Assembly (NCBI RefSeq): GCF_000720765.1
Contig: NZ_JODC01000010.1
Span: forward strand, 186,001 to 250,000
Source of the DNA: Streptomyces sp. NRRL S-646
Lineage (GTDB): Bacteria; Actinomycetota; Actinomycetes; Streptomycetales; Streptomycetaceae
DNA: 64,000 nt
Direction: 5' to 3'
Shown here: piece after piece, positions 51,080-59,204 of the stretch
How positions within the stretch are numbered: position 1 is the stretch's first letter
How the letters are laid out: each line of letters opens with the position of its first letter
Made by a program: the position numbers and the translations under genes
Notes under the pieces: model-generated
Seen by the model: the letters and a program-made list of their open reading frames with translations, nothing else
Told to the model about the DNA's origin: nothing
Databases searched by the model: none

Positions 51080-52792
51080 CTAGAAGATCACTGAAAATCT
51101 TGCCAGGTCAGCTGGGATTTGAGGGCGGGGTGCGCCCCCGAGTCAGGGATTCGCCACCTTGATCGTCCAGGTGTCCGCGGTGCGGGTGAGTCCGAGGTTG
51201 ATCAGTCGGCGGAGGTTGAGGGCGGCGGCCCGGTGATGGAGCCAGGTGTCGTTCTTGATCACTCCCCGGTAGGGCACTCTGCGGTTGCCGCCCGCGACCA
51301 GCCAGGCGATCGCCCGCTCGACCGGGGGCCGCCAACGCTTGTACTCGGCCTGCCAGGCGGCATCGGTGGCGGCCTGGCGGCGGGCGGCGGCCAGCTCCGC
51401 GTGCCGGGGATGGATGTTGATCAGCCGTCCGGTCTTACACGTGGTGCAGCGTTCCCGCAGCGGACAGGGGCCGCAGACGCTCTTGAACTGGGCGGTGCGG
51501 GCGCCGTCAGTGTGTGGGCGGCCGAGGTTGGCCGTCTGTCCGGCCGGGCAGACGGCCTTGCCCGCGGCCGCGTCGATGACGAAGTCGTCGACGGTGAAAC
51601 CGCCGGGGACGGCCTGCCGTTTCGCAGCCGGTTTGATGACCGCCCGGTGGCCCCGTTCGTCCAGGTGAGCACGCAGATCGCCGGTTCCGTAGGCGGAATC
51701 GCCCAGCACCGTCAGAGTGCCGCTCTCCTCGGCCAGCAACTGGGCTGCCACGGCGGCCTCATGGTGGTCCGCGCCGCCGCCACCGATGAGGGCGACCGCG
51801 GTGAACAGGCCCGTTTCCGGCTCGAAGGACGCATGCCCCTTGAAGCCGTCCTGGTGATGGGTGCGGTTCTTGTGGATGTGCCGGGAGGCGGGATCGACGG
51901 TGGACACGATCCGGTCGCGGGCGGTGCGGCGGGCGATCCGCCACCGGCCGGTGCCGCCGTCGGAACCCTCGGCGGGTTCCATGTCCTGCCCGGCCACCAG
52001 GGCCAGGATGCCGACCGCGTTCGCGCCGGCCTCGCCGAGCTGCTGGTCGGGTGAGTGCCCCAGCACGTTGAGCGCGTCGGTGACCAGCGCGTCCACCAAA
52101 GCCGCGCGGGCAGCCTCGTCGTTCCAGGCAATCGTGGGTTTGCCTGGGTCGGTGTAGTCGTGCGCAGTGCAGTACGCGGCGACGACCCGGTCGGCCCCGG
52201 GGACTTCGTGGAGCACCGCACGGGTAGCGGCGATGAGCTGAGTGATGGTGTCCTGGGTGGCCACCGCGTCGTCGAAGACGGTGGAGTCCAGCGCCCGGCG
52301 CTGCCTTCCCTTGAGCGCACCGGTCGCCATGATGGCCTCCTTGACCTTCGCGAACAGCCGGTTCGGGTCTCGCGAGTGCTGAAGCCGACGCCGGAAGTAG
52401 GTCAGCAACGACGGGTCGAAGGCGGTGTCGAGCAGCCCCGGCCCGCAGGCCGCTTTCCACCGCAGTTCGCAGCGCAGTTCCAGCACCGCCTCGAAGTCCG
52501 AGCGCCGGTACAGGCTCTGCAGTATCACCGCCGCGGCCAGCACCTGCGGTGGCATTGACGGGCGCCCGTTGGCCGACGGATACATGTCCGCGAACATCTC
52601 CGGCGGGAAGAGCACCTCACGGTGCTCGGCCAGGAACGCGAAGACACTGCCCGGCGGGATCAACTCTCGGCAGGTCTCCCATACATCAGGCCCGACCGGC
52701 TCCCCGGTCCACTCGCCCTGCATACCCACGAGACTGGCCCCGGACCGCATGATCCGGAGCCAGAACCCGCAACATTTTCAGTGATCTTCTAG
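51080..52792. mobile_element. IS1182-type insertion sequence
   Basis: The element is bounded by near-perfect 24-bp inverted repeats: CTAGAAGATCACTGAAAAT then CTTGC on the left (51080-51103), complementary to 52769-52792 with one mismatch. It carries one intact transposase gene on the minus strand. The terminal CTAG at both ends may be a 4-bp target duplication or part of the repeat. It looks recent. Confidence 0.85.
51143..52750 (-). CDS. IS1182-family transposase
   Basis: The 535-aa transposase is intact. The N-terminal domain (MPPQVLAAAVILQSLYRRSDFEAVLE) is that of IS1182/IS5-related enzymes. The DDE-type catalytic core includes RALDSTVFDD, LTVLGDSAYGTGDLR and, near the C-terminus, WRPPVERAIAWLV (the Glu-containing helix). 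Cys-rich CGPCPLRERCTTCKTG is the family's zinc-finger-like insertion. It fills most of the element. ATG 52750 is used; ATG 52723 is an alternative. Confidence 0.88.
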   Translation of the reverse strand: MRSGASLVGMQGEWTGEPVGPDVWETCRELIPPGSVFAFLAEHREVLFPPEMFADMYPSANGRPSMPPQVLAAAVILQSLYRRSDFEAVLELRCELRWKAACGPGLLDTAFDPSLLTYFRRRLQHSRDPNRLFAKVKEAIMATGALKGRQRRALDSTVFDDAVATQDTITQLIAATRAVLHEVPGADRVVAAYCTAHDYTDPGKPTIAWNDEAARAALVDALVTDALNVLGHSPDQQLGEAGANAVGILALVAGQDMEPAEGSDGGTGRWRIARRTARDRIVSTVDPASRHIHKNRTHHQDGFKGHASFEPETGLFTAVALIGGGGADHHEAAVAAQLLAEESGTLTVLGDSAYGTGDLRAHLDERGHRAVIKPAAKRQAVPGGFTVDDFVIDAAAGKAVCPAGQTANLGRPHTDGARTAQFKSVCGPCPLRERCTTCKTGRLINIHPRHAELAAARRQAATDAAWQAEYKRWRPPVERAIAWLVAGGNRRVPYRGVIKNDTWLHHRAAALNLRRLINLGLTRTADTWTIKVANP

Positions 52793-53898
52793 TGACCTGA
52801 GTCGTTGATGCGTCGGCAGTAACCGGCGAGGCTGTCGAGGATCTGGTTGGCGGTCTTGTGCCATACGTACGGGCGGGGGTTGGTGTTCCAGTCCTTGATC
52901 CACGCGCGGATGTCGCGTTCGAGGGCGGGGACGGAGCGGTGGACGCTGCGCTGGAGCTTCTTGCAGGTCAATTCGGCGAACCACCGCTCGACCAGGTTCA
53001 GCCAGGACGAGCCGGTCGGGGTGAAGTGCAGGTGGAAGCGGGGATGAGACAGCAGCCACCGCCGGACTGGCTCGGTCTTGTGGGTGCCGTAGTTGTCCAC
53101 GATCAGGTGCACGTCCAGGCTGGCCGGGACCTCCCGGTCGAGCTTGGCGAGGAACTTGTTGAACTCCGCGGTGCGGTGGCGGCGGTGGAGCGAGCCGATC
53201 ACCTTCCCGCTCGCCGCATCCAACGCGGCGAACAGGGTGGTGGCGCCCGCGCGCAGGTAGTCGTGGCTGCGGCGCTCGGGCACCCCGGGCATCATCGGCA
53301 GCACCGGCTGCGACCGGTCCAGCGCCTGGATCTGCGACTTCTCATCCACACACAGCACTAGCGCCCGCTCCGGCGGATCGAGGTACAGACCCACCACGTC
53401 GTGCACCCCGTCCACGAAGAACGGATCGGTGGACAGCTTGGACGACTCAGTGCGGTGTGGCTTGAGGCCGAACGCCCGCCAGATCCTCGACACCGTCGAC
53501 TGCGACATCCCGGCCCTGCGGACCATCGATCCGGTTGACCAGTGGGTGGCGTTCTTCGGCTTCGTCTCGAGGGTGAGCCGCAGCAGTTCAGCGACGTGCT
53601 CGTCGGTGACCGTGCGCCCCCGGCCGGGCCGGGGGCGCGTCCCCGAGTCCGTCCAGCCGGTGGGTGACGAACCGGGCCCGCCACTTGGAGACCGTCTCGG
53701 TGGTCACCCCGACCTGCCGGGCCACCGAACTGGCCGACCGCGGCAGCCCGTCCGGCTCGATTTCGGCACACGCCAGCACGATCCTTGCCCTCAACGCCAG
53801 TGCCTGCGGCGTGGATTGAGCCGGACCCACCCACCGAGCACCTCACGCTCATGCTCCGACAACACCAACTCGGCCAATTGCGGCCCCGGACGCCCCAT
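52789..53898 (-). pseudogene. IS630-family transposase with two frameshifts
   Basis: Three frame segments together give a family-typical protein. From ATG 53898: MGRPGPQLAELVLSEHEREV then LGGWV; next frame: STPQALALRARIVLACAEIE with the HTH VARQVGVTTETVSKWRARF; back in the first frame: RTVTDEHVAELLRLTLET, the DDE parts VLCVDEKSQIQALDR, HLIVDNYGTHK and FTPTGSSWLNLVERWFAEL. The shifts lie near 53815-53830 (one base missing) and in the GC-run zone 53615-53636 (one extra C in the coding strand). The stop codon TAG uses the flanking target TA. Unless frameshifting rescues it, the enzyme is dead. Confidence 0.75.
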
Positions 53899-53932
53899 GC
53901 ATATCAAACGACGCATCAGCGACTCAGGTCAC
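52792..53932. mobile_element. IS630-type insertion sequence inserted in the end of the IS1182-type element
   Basis: Inverted repeats of 24 bp (GTGACCTGAGTCGTTGATGC then GTCG at 52792-52815; complement at 53909-53932, one mismatch) flank about 1.14 kb and are bordered by TA on both sides (52790-52791, 53933-53934). TA is the target of the IS630/Tc1 superfamily. The left TA is inside the CTAG of the IS1182-type right end. The transposase gene is frameshifted. Confidence 0.8.
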
Positions 53933-53934
53933 TA

Positions 53935-54433
53935 GTGCTCGACGGATACGGTGCAAACCCACCGTCCACGGCTAGGCCGCGCAGCTCGGGGGCCCGGCTC
54001 GCCCAACTCGTCCGCGACCACTGAACGGTTGAGGCCCTGCACGACGTCCGCGGCGCCACCTTCACCGAAGCCCTGGTAACAGCCGGAAACGGTGTAGCGA
54101 TGAGCCGGTCATCACGGATGAGGGGGCAGTCGCCGTACGGCGGGACACTTTCGCACAGGAGGCTGTGGAGGAATCTGATCCTCTGCTGCAAGCTGCTCGC
54201 AAGGCGGGGCTGCCGTCTGCGGCTGCCTTGCGATCGCTGTAACCGTTGGACTCCTGCTGAAGGCGATCAATGGGGGCGAGCGCGTCTGGCTCGTCCGAGC
54301 AGTCGCCGTTGGTGCTGTGGTCCGAGAGCCATGAATTGCATATCCGTCTAGAATCACAAAGACGCATAGCCTCGGGCGCCTCACTTGACCCATGCCTCCC
54401 GGCGAAGTGCCTGTCGTAACGCCGTGGTGACAG
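53935..54433. other. Transposon debris and spacer before the CIS locus (ISAs1-like relic)
   Basis: About 500 nt without an intact gene. From 53992 to about 54100 the plus strand reads ARLAQLVRDH, a TGA stop (54022), then TVEALHDVRGATFTEALVTA and GNGVA. This resembles the C-terminal H-W-x-I-E-x-x-L-H-x-V-R-D-V-T-F pattern of ISAs1 transposases, with the Trp codon mutated to a stop. Downstream, one frame encodes 44 residues ending QAARKAGLPSAAALRSL and a stop near 54240, too short to assign. A GCAAGGC/GCCTTGC hairpin lies within it. Confidence 0.5.
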
Positions 54434-54655
54434 ATGGGGGAGAAAACTGCGTGCATGCCTCCCGAACAGAAGAGAGTCGGAGTGTGTGTGGTGCGGGTGG
54501 AGGCCCAGCCCTACGGTCCGCTGATCACGGTGCGGGTGAAGCCTGACCTTGGGCAGGCCCTGACCGCCAAGGCCACCACCACTGATACCGAGGCCGCTGT
54601 CACTCTTGTGCGTGAATTCCTGCAGACATTCATTGCCGACACCCCACCTCGCTGA
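54434..54655 (+). CDS. Small hypothetical protein upstream of the CIS regulator
   Basis: The product has 73 aa, or 66 if ATG 54455 is the start, which has GGGGGAG about 12 nt upstream. It reads VCVVRVEAQPYGPLITVRVK then PDLGQALTAKATTTDTEAAVTLVREFL. It looks like one small alpha/beta domain and has no signal or membrane segment. Similar short proteins occur in Streptomyces, but I know no function. It is followed 112 nt later by the SARP-like gene, so may belong to the CIS regulon. Confidence 0.55.
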   Translation: MGEKTACMPPEQKRVGVCVVRVEAQPYGPLITVRVKPDLGQALTAKATTTDTEAAVTLVREFLQTFIADTPPR

Positions 54656-54767
54656 TAAATCCCGACTGAGAGGGCTGGTGACGGATCGGTGACGCGCCGG
54701 AACTACCCTCTGTTGCCGGAACCAACCCTCCGCTCACGCGAATTGCCCCCTTTAGAGGGAGGGCAGG

Positions 54768-55550
54768 ATGGTCGTTTTCCCAGCGGGCCCGGCGAACCCG
54801 ATGGTCTTTCCAGCGAATCTCGTCCCGATCGGGGGTGATGAACCCCCGCCCGTACTGCACCTCTTCGGTGAGCCCTGTGTGACCCTTGGGCTCCGGACCC
54901 TGGAAGTGCCGCGCAGCTGCCAGCGGCTGGTGGTCTTCGTGGCGCTGAGACGGTGCCGGGTGGGACGTACCCATGTGGCCGGGACGCTCTGGCCGGTCAA
55001 GGACGAGGCCCGGGCCGGCGGCAATCTGCGGTCGGCGCTCTGGCGGCTCAACCGGATGGACGTCCCGCTGCTCGACAGTGACAGGAACGGCTTCCTCATG
55101 CGCCACGAGGTCGTCGTCGACACTCACACCGTCAGCGCCTGGGCGAGTCGCGTCATCGACGGCAGCGCCACGCTGCCCGAGCTGCGGACCGTACCCGACA
55201 ACCTGGCCGCGCTGGAGCTGCTGCCGGGCTGGTACGACGACTGGGCGCTGATCGAGCGGGAACGCCTGCGACAGCGGCTGCTGCATGCCCTGGAGGCGCA
55301 GAGCCGTCAGCTGTCCACCCTCGGACTGCACGCCGAGGCCATCGAAGCCGCGATCGTAGCGGTCGGCGCTGAGCCCCTGCGGGAGAGCGCACAGCGGGTC
55401 CTGGCCGAGGCACATCTGGCCGCGGGCAACTGGGTGGAGACACGTCGCTGCCTGCACCTGTACGCCGAACTACTGGACCGTGAACTGGGGGTACGGCTCG
55501 CGCCGGATCTGGCCGAGCTGGTCCGCGACGCGCCAGTGACGCGGCGGTGA
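54768..55550 (+). CDS. SARP-like regulator (winged helix plus BTAD)
   Basis: The 260-aa transcription activator has an OmpR-like DNA-binding domain at about 27-110 (VLHLFGEPCVTLGLRTLEVP, QRLVVFVALRRCRVGRTHVA, NLRSALWRLNRMD), then a BTAD helical domain (VDTHTVSAWASRVIDG, LLPGWYDDWALIERERLRQR, ETRRCLHLYAELLDRELGV). Antibiotic-cluster SARPs share this architecture. Here it directly precedes the CIS operon (55 nt to the next start), the probable target. ATG 54768 has GAGGGAGGG upstream; ATG 54801 is an alternative. Confidence 0.85.
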   Translation: MVVFPAGPANPMVFPANLVPIGGDEPPPVLHLFGEPCVTLGLRTLEVPRSCQRLVVFVALRRCRVGRTHVAGTLWPVKDEARAGGNLRSALWRLNRMDVPLLDSDRNGFLMRHEVVVDTHTVSAWASRVIDGSATLPELRTVPDNLAALELLPGWYDDWALIERERLRQRLLHALEAQSRQLSTLGLHAEAIEAAIVAVGAEPLRESAQRVLAEAHLAAGNWVETRRCLHLYAELLDRELGVRLAPDLAELVRDAPVTRR

Positions 55551-55605
55551 CGGCACCGGCCGACGATGACGTGCGGATGGTTTCCCCAGCGTCGGGAGGG
55601 TCGGC

Positions 55606-55878
55606 ATGGCCGTCAGGATCAGCAGCCTGCTGGTGTCGGGACCCGTCACAGTGCCCCTGGTCAGCGGGGAGACCGTGCGGCTGTCGCCGGGCGAGGAGTC
55701 GGCGGACCTGCCCGAGGTCGAAGTGACCGGCAGTGCGAAGGTGACCAAGCTGCGCGAGCGCGGCCTGATCAAGGTCGAGACCGTGTCGGAAGCCGACGCA
55801 ACCGAACGGGAAGCCGACGAGATCGTAGGGAAGCCGACAAGGCGCACAAGGTCGCCGAAGACGACGGGGAGTGGGTGA
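55606..55878 (+). CDS. Small protein, first gene of the CIS operon
   Basis: The 90-aa product starts MAVRISSLLVSGPVTVPLVS and continues with a beta-rich core (GETVRLSPGEESADLPEVEV) and a basic, disordered tail (KPTRRTRSPKTTGSG). I do not recognise it. It ends in a GTGA overlap with the sheath gene if the sheath starts at GTG 55875, so translation of the two is likely coupled. GGGAGGG lies about 6 nt upstream of ATG 55606. A role in CIS assembly is only inferred from position. Confidence 0.65.
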   Translation: MAVRISSLLVSGPVTVPLVSGETVRLSPGEESADLPEVEVTGSAKVTKLRERGLIKVETVSEADATEREADEIVGKPTRRTRSPKTTGSG

Positions 55879-57815
55879 CCACCATGGTGACGCCGAGCTA
55901 TCCGGGCGTGTACGTGGCGGAGACGGCGGGCGGGGTGCGCCCTTTGGACGTCGCCTCCACCTCCACCGCCGCCTTCGTCGGGCTCGCGGAGCGTGGCCCG
56001 GACGAGGCAACCCTGGTCACCAGCTGGACCCAGTTCCAGCGTAACTACGGGTCGTTCATCGGCGAGGGGTACCTGGCGCACAGCGTGTTCCAGTACTTCA
56101 ACAACGGCGGCCGGCAATGCTACGTCGTCCGGGTCGCCAGGGCCGACGCGGCCCTGGCATCGGTGACGGTCGTCAACCGGGCCGACACCCCGACGGCCGG
56201 AGTGACGTTCACGGCACGGAGCAAAGGCGTGTGGGGCAACTCGCTGCTGCTGCAGATCCAGGACGGAACGCTGGAACCGGGCCGGGAGTTCCGGCTGCGG
56301 ATCCGGCGCCAGCGCGACCCCGGCACGGTCCCGGAGGCGCTCGACACTCTCCCGTTGCTGGAGGACTTCGACAATCTGAGCGTCGACCCGGCCTCGCCCC
56401 GCTTCGCCGCGACCGTGCTCGCCGATGGTTCGGCCCTGCTTGACGCTGCCCTGGACGCGGCCGACGTCGCGCTCGCCCGCGGCCGTCAGACGGCGGGCGG
56501 CCCCCCGTCACTGCCTCTGAACGACAAACTCAACATCCGGATCAGCCTGGACGACGACGGCTTCCAGACCATCCAGCTGCCCGCCGCGGCCGGCGCCGCG
56601 ACCGCGACCGCGGACCAGGTGGCGGCGGCGATCCAGACTGCCGTACGGGCACTGACAAAGAAACACCAGTCCACACCCGACGCGGCCTTCTCCGGTTTCA
56701 CCTGTGCCGTGGAGTCGACCCGGCTGGTCCTGCGGTCCGGCACCACCTCCGCGACCTCGTCCGTACGGATCCAGCCCGCCGCGCAGAAAGACGCGACGAT
56801 GCTGCTCAAGCTCGGCTCGTCCGGAGGCGGCCAGTCGCAGGACGGGATCGGAGTACGGCGGCCGGCCGTCGCGGACGCCATCCAGGTCGGCGACGCCGTA
56901 ACCGGCGGTGTCGTCGGCGCCGCCGCGCCGGGCGGCGACGGCACAAGTCCCATCACGGACGCCCTGTTCACGGATGCGTTCGCCCGACTCGACACGGTCA
57001 CGGACGCGAGCCTGCTGGCCGTACCTGGCGTGAGCGGAGCGGCCCTCACCAGCCAGGGCATGTCCTACTGCGCCAACAGGCCGCTGCAGGACATGTTCTT
57101 CATCGGTGAGACCTTCTCCCACGACGACGCCAGGGAGGAGGCCGAGAACTTCCGCAAGAGCCTGACCGTGGCCAACTCCTATGGCGCGCTGTACTTCCCA
57201 TGGGTGAAGGCCATCGACCCGGCCGGCGCGAGCAACAGCCCGGTCCTTCTGCCACCGTCGGGGTACGTCGCCGGTCTCTACGCCCGGATCGATGCCTCGC
57301 GCGGCGTGTGGAAGGCTCCCGCGGGAACCGAAGCGTCGCTGAACGGCACTGTCGGTCTGGCCGTCGAACTCAGCGACGTGGAGCACGGCACCCTGAACCT
57401 GATCGGCGTCAACGTCATCCGACGTTTCCCCACCGCAGGCGTGGTCGCCTTCGGTGCCCGTACGGTCTCCGCCGATCCCGCCTGGCGGTACGTCCCGGTA
57501 CGGCGCACCGCGATCATGCTGCGGACCAGCATCTACCAGGGCATCCAGTGGGCGGTGTTCGAACCCAACGACGAGCCCCTCTGGTCCCAACTACGGCTGA
57601 GTATCGGAGCGTTCATGATGACGCTGTTCAGGCGGCAGGCGTTCCAGGGAGCGACTCCGTCGGAGGCGTTCTTCGTCAAGTGCGACGGCGAGAGCACCAC
57701 CCAGGCGGACATCGACGCCGGGATCGTCAACGTGCTGGTGGGCTTCGCACCACTGAAACCGGCCGAGTTCGTCGTCGTACGGATCAGCCAGCAGGCCGGG
57801 CTGGCCGCCGGCTAG
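55875..57815 (+). CDS. Contractile injection system sheath protein
   Basis: The 646-aa protein is the contractile outer tube. The N-terminus has the sheath signature SYPGVYVAETAGGVRPLDVA and STSTAAFVGLAERGP. The conserved C-terminal half includes FIGETFSHDDAREEAENFRK, then YRPVRR-type WRYVPVRRTAIMLRTSIYQ, PNDEPLWSQLRLSIGAFM and GFAPLKPAEFVVVRISQQ, the parts forming the interlocking arms. About 300 residues between these (about 100-400) form a long variable insertion, likely surface-exposed. GTG 55875 overlaps the previous stop; ATG 55884 is the alternative. Confidence 0.92.
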   Translation: MTTMVTPSYPGVYVAETAGGVRPLDVASTSTAAFVGLAERGPDEATLVTSWTQFQRNYGSFIGEGYLAHSVFQYFNNGGRQCYVVRVARADAALASVTVVNRADTPTAGVTFTARSKGVWGNSLLLQIQDGTLEPGREFRLRIRRQRDPGTVPEALDTLPLLEDFDNLSVDPASPRFAATVLADGSALLDAALDAADVALARGRQTAGGPPSLPLNDKLNIRISLDDDGFQTIQLPAAAGAATATADQVAAAIQTAVRALTKKHQSTPDAAFSGFTCAVESTRLVLRSGTTSATSSVRIQPAAQKDATMLLKLGSSGGGQSQDGIGVRRPAVADAIQVGDAVTGGVVGAAAPGGDGTSPITDALFTDAFARLDTVTDASLLAVPGVSGAALTSQGMSYCANRPLQDMFFIGETFSHDDAREEAENFRKSLTVANSYGALYFPWVKAIDPAGASNSPVLLPPSGYVAGLYARIDASRGVWKAPAGTEASLNGTVGLAVELSDVEHGTLNLIGVNVIRRFPTAGVVAFGARTVSADPAWRYVPVRRTAIMLRTSIYQGIQWAVFEPNDEPLWSQLRLSIGAFMMTLFRRQAFQGATPSEAFFVKCDGESTTQADIDAGIVNVLVGFAPLKPAEFVVVRISQQAGLAAG

Positions 57816-57842
57816 CTCCCAGGAGTCCGAGGAGGGCGGCCG

Positions 57843-58343
57843 ATGGCCAGGTTCACCGTCAACAGCACCCGGTTCGACCCGTACCTGGGGTACAAGTTCA
57901 AGATCATGATCGACGGGCAGTACGTGGCGGCGCTCAACAAGTGCAGCGCGCTCAAGCGGACCACGGAGGTCACGCCCTGGTACGAGGCGGGCGACCCGAG
58001 CGCGCCGCGGCAGATTCCGGGCAAGACCAAGTACGACCCGATCACCCTGGAGGCCGGGGTCACCCACGACACGACGTTCGAGCTGTGGGCGAACAAGGTC
58101 AACAACTTCCAGGGCGAGGCGGCGATGTCGCTGGCCGGGTTCCGCAAGGACATCAGCATCGAGGTCTACAACCCGGCGGGGCAGAAGGTGCTGGCCTACC
58201 TCGTCTACCGCTGCTGGGTGTCGGAATACCAGGCGCTGCCCCAACTCGACGCGGGCGGCAACGCCGTGATGATCACCTCGATCAAGCTGGAGAACGAAGG
58301 CTGGGTCCGCGACGTCTCGGTGGCCGAGCCGAAGGAGACCTGA
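57843..58343 (+). CDS. Contractile injection system inner tube protein (gp19/Hcp fold)
   Basis: The 166-aa protein forms the inner tube expelled on contraction. The T4 gp19/Afp1 signature is clear: DPYLGYKFKIMIDGQYVAAL near the N-terminus, then the KCSALKRTTEVTPWYEAGD loop, KTKYDPITLEAGVTHDTTFELW, and the C-terminal VMITSIKLENEGWVRD. The gene starts at ATG 57843 with GAGGAGGG upstream, 27 nt after the sheath stop. It matches the usual sheath-tube order. Confidence 0.93.
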   Translation: MARFTVNSTRFDPYLGYKFKIMIDGQYVAALNKCSALKRTTEVTPWYEAGDPSAPRQIPGKTKYDPITLEAGVTHDTTFELWANKVNNFQGEAAMSLAGFRKDISIEVYNPAGQKVLAYLVYRCWVSEYQALPQLDAGGNAVMITSIKLENEGWVRDVSVAEPKET

Positions 58344-58346
58344 CCG

Positions 58347-59204
58347 ATGGAGGACGAGCTGCCGGGCGGCTACTGGGACGCGGCCGGTCAACTGCACCGC
58401 ACGTTCGAGCTCTCCCCGCTCACCGGCTACGACGAGGAGCTGCTCGCGGGCGTGGATGGTGCCGCCCTGGTCTCCACCGTGCTGAGCCGCTGCGTCCGCC
58501 GTCTGGGCACCATCAGTCCGGTTCCGGCGGAGGTGGCCGAGGATCTCCTGGTGGCCGATCGCCTTTACCTGCTGCTGCGGCTGCGCCGGGCGACCTTCGG
58601 TGACGCCGTCAACGCCAGTCTGATCTGCCCGTGGCCCGAGTGCGGTCGGCGCATCTCGCTCGCCTTCTCCGTCGACGACGTTCCGGTCGTCCGCTCCGCC
58701 TCCCCTGCCGCCACGTACACGGTCGCGCTCGGCGACCCTTGCGTCGGCGAGGCCGAGTTCCGCCTGCCGACCGGCGCCGACCAGGAGGCGCTGGCCGACG
58801 AGGTCGACCGGAACGAGGCACGCGCGCTGACCGGGCTGCTGACCCGCTGTCTGCTCCGCCTGGGCACCGTTCACTCGCCCGCCTCGGAGCAGATCACGGC
58901 TCTCCCCTCCGCCACCCGCGCCGAGATCGAGCGGCGCATGCACGACGTGGCTCCGCGGGTCGAGCAGACGCTGGAGACGACGTGCCCCGAATGCGGCCGC
59001 GCGTTGATCGCGCCATTCGACATCCACCGTTTCCTCTTCGGTGATCTGCGTACCGACGCCCGGCTCCTCTACCAGGAGGTCCACTACCTCGCGTTCCACT
59101 ACCACTGGAGCGAACGGGACGTCCTGGACATGCCGCGTGATCGCCGCCGCGTCTACATCGACGCGATCGCCGAGACGATCGGGGCGATGAACGATGGCAC
59201 CTGA
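58347..59204 (+). CDS. CIS baseplate-hub/tube chaperone-like protein with zinc-ribbon motifs
   Basis: The 285-aa protein resembles T4-type baseplate-hub assembly chaperones found in eCIS clusters. The N-terminal half has LSPLTGYDEELLAGVDGAAL and LLVADRLYLLLRLRRATFGD. Two Cys pairs (CPWPEC near residue 93, CPEC near residue 213) probably bind zinc together. The C-terminal helix EVHYLAFHYHWSERDVLDMP is conserved in the family. It starts 3 nt after the tube stop and overlaps the next gene by 11 nt. The chaperone role is inferred from the family. Confidence 0.72.
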   Translation: MEDELPGGYWDAAGQLHRTFELSPLTGYDEELLAGVDGAALVSTVLSRCVRRLGTISPVPAEVAEDLLVADRLYLLLRLRRATFGDAVNASLICPWPECGRRISLAFSVDDVPVVRSASPAATYTVALGDPCVGEAEFRLPTGADQEALADEVDRNEARALTGLLTRCLLRLGTVHSPASEQITALPSATRAEIERRMHDVAPRVEQTLETTCPECGRALIAPFDIHRFLFGDLRTDARLLYQEVHYLAFHYHWSERDVLDMPRDRRRVYIDAIAETIGAMNDGT

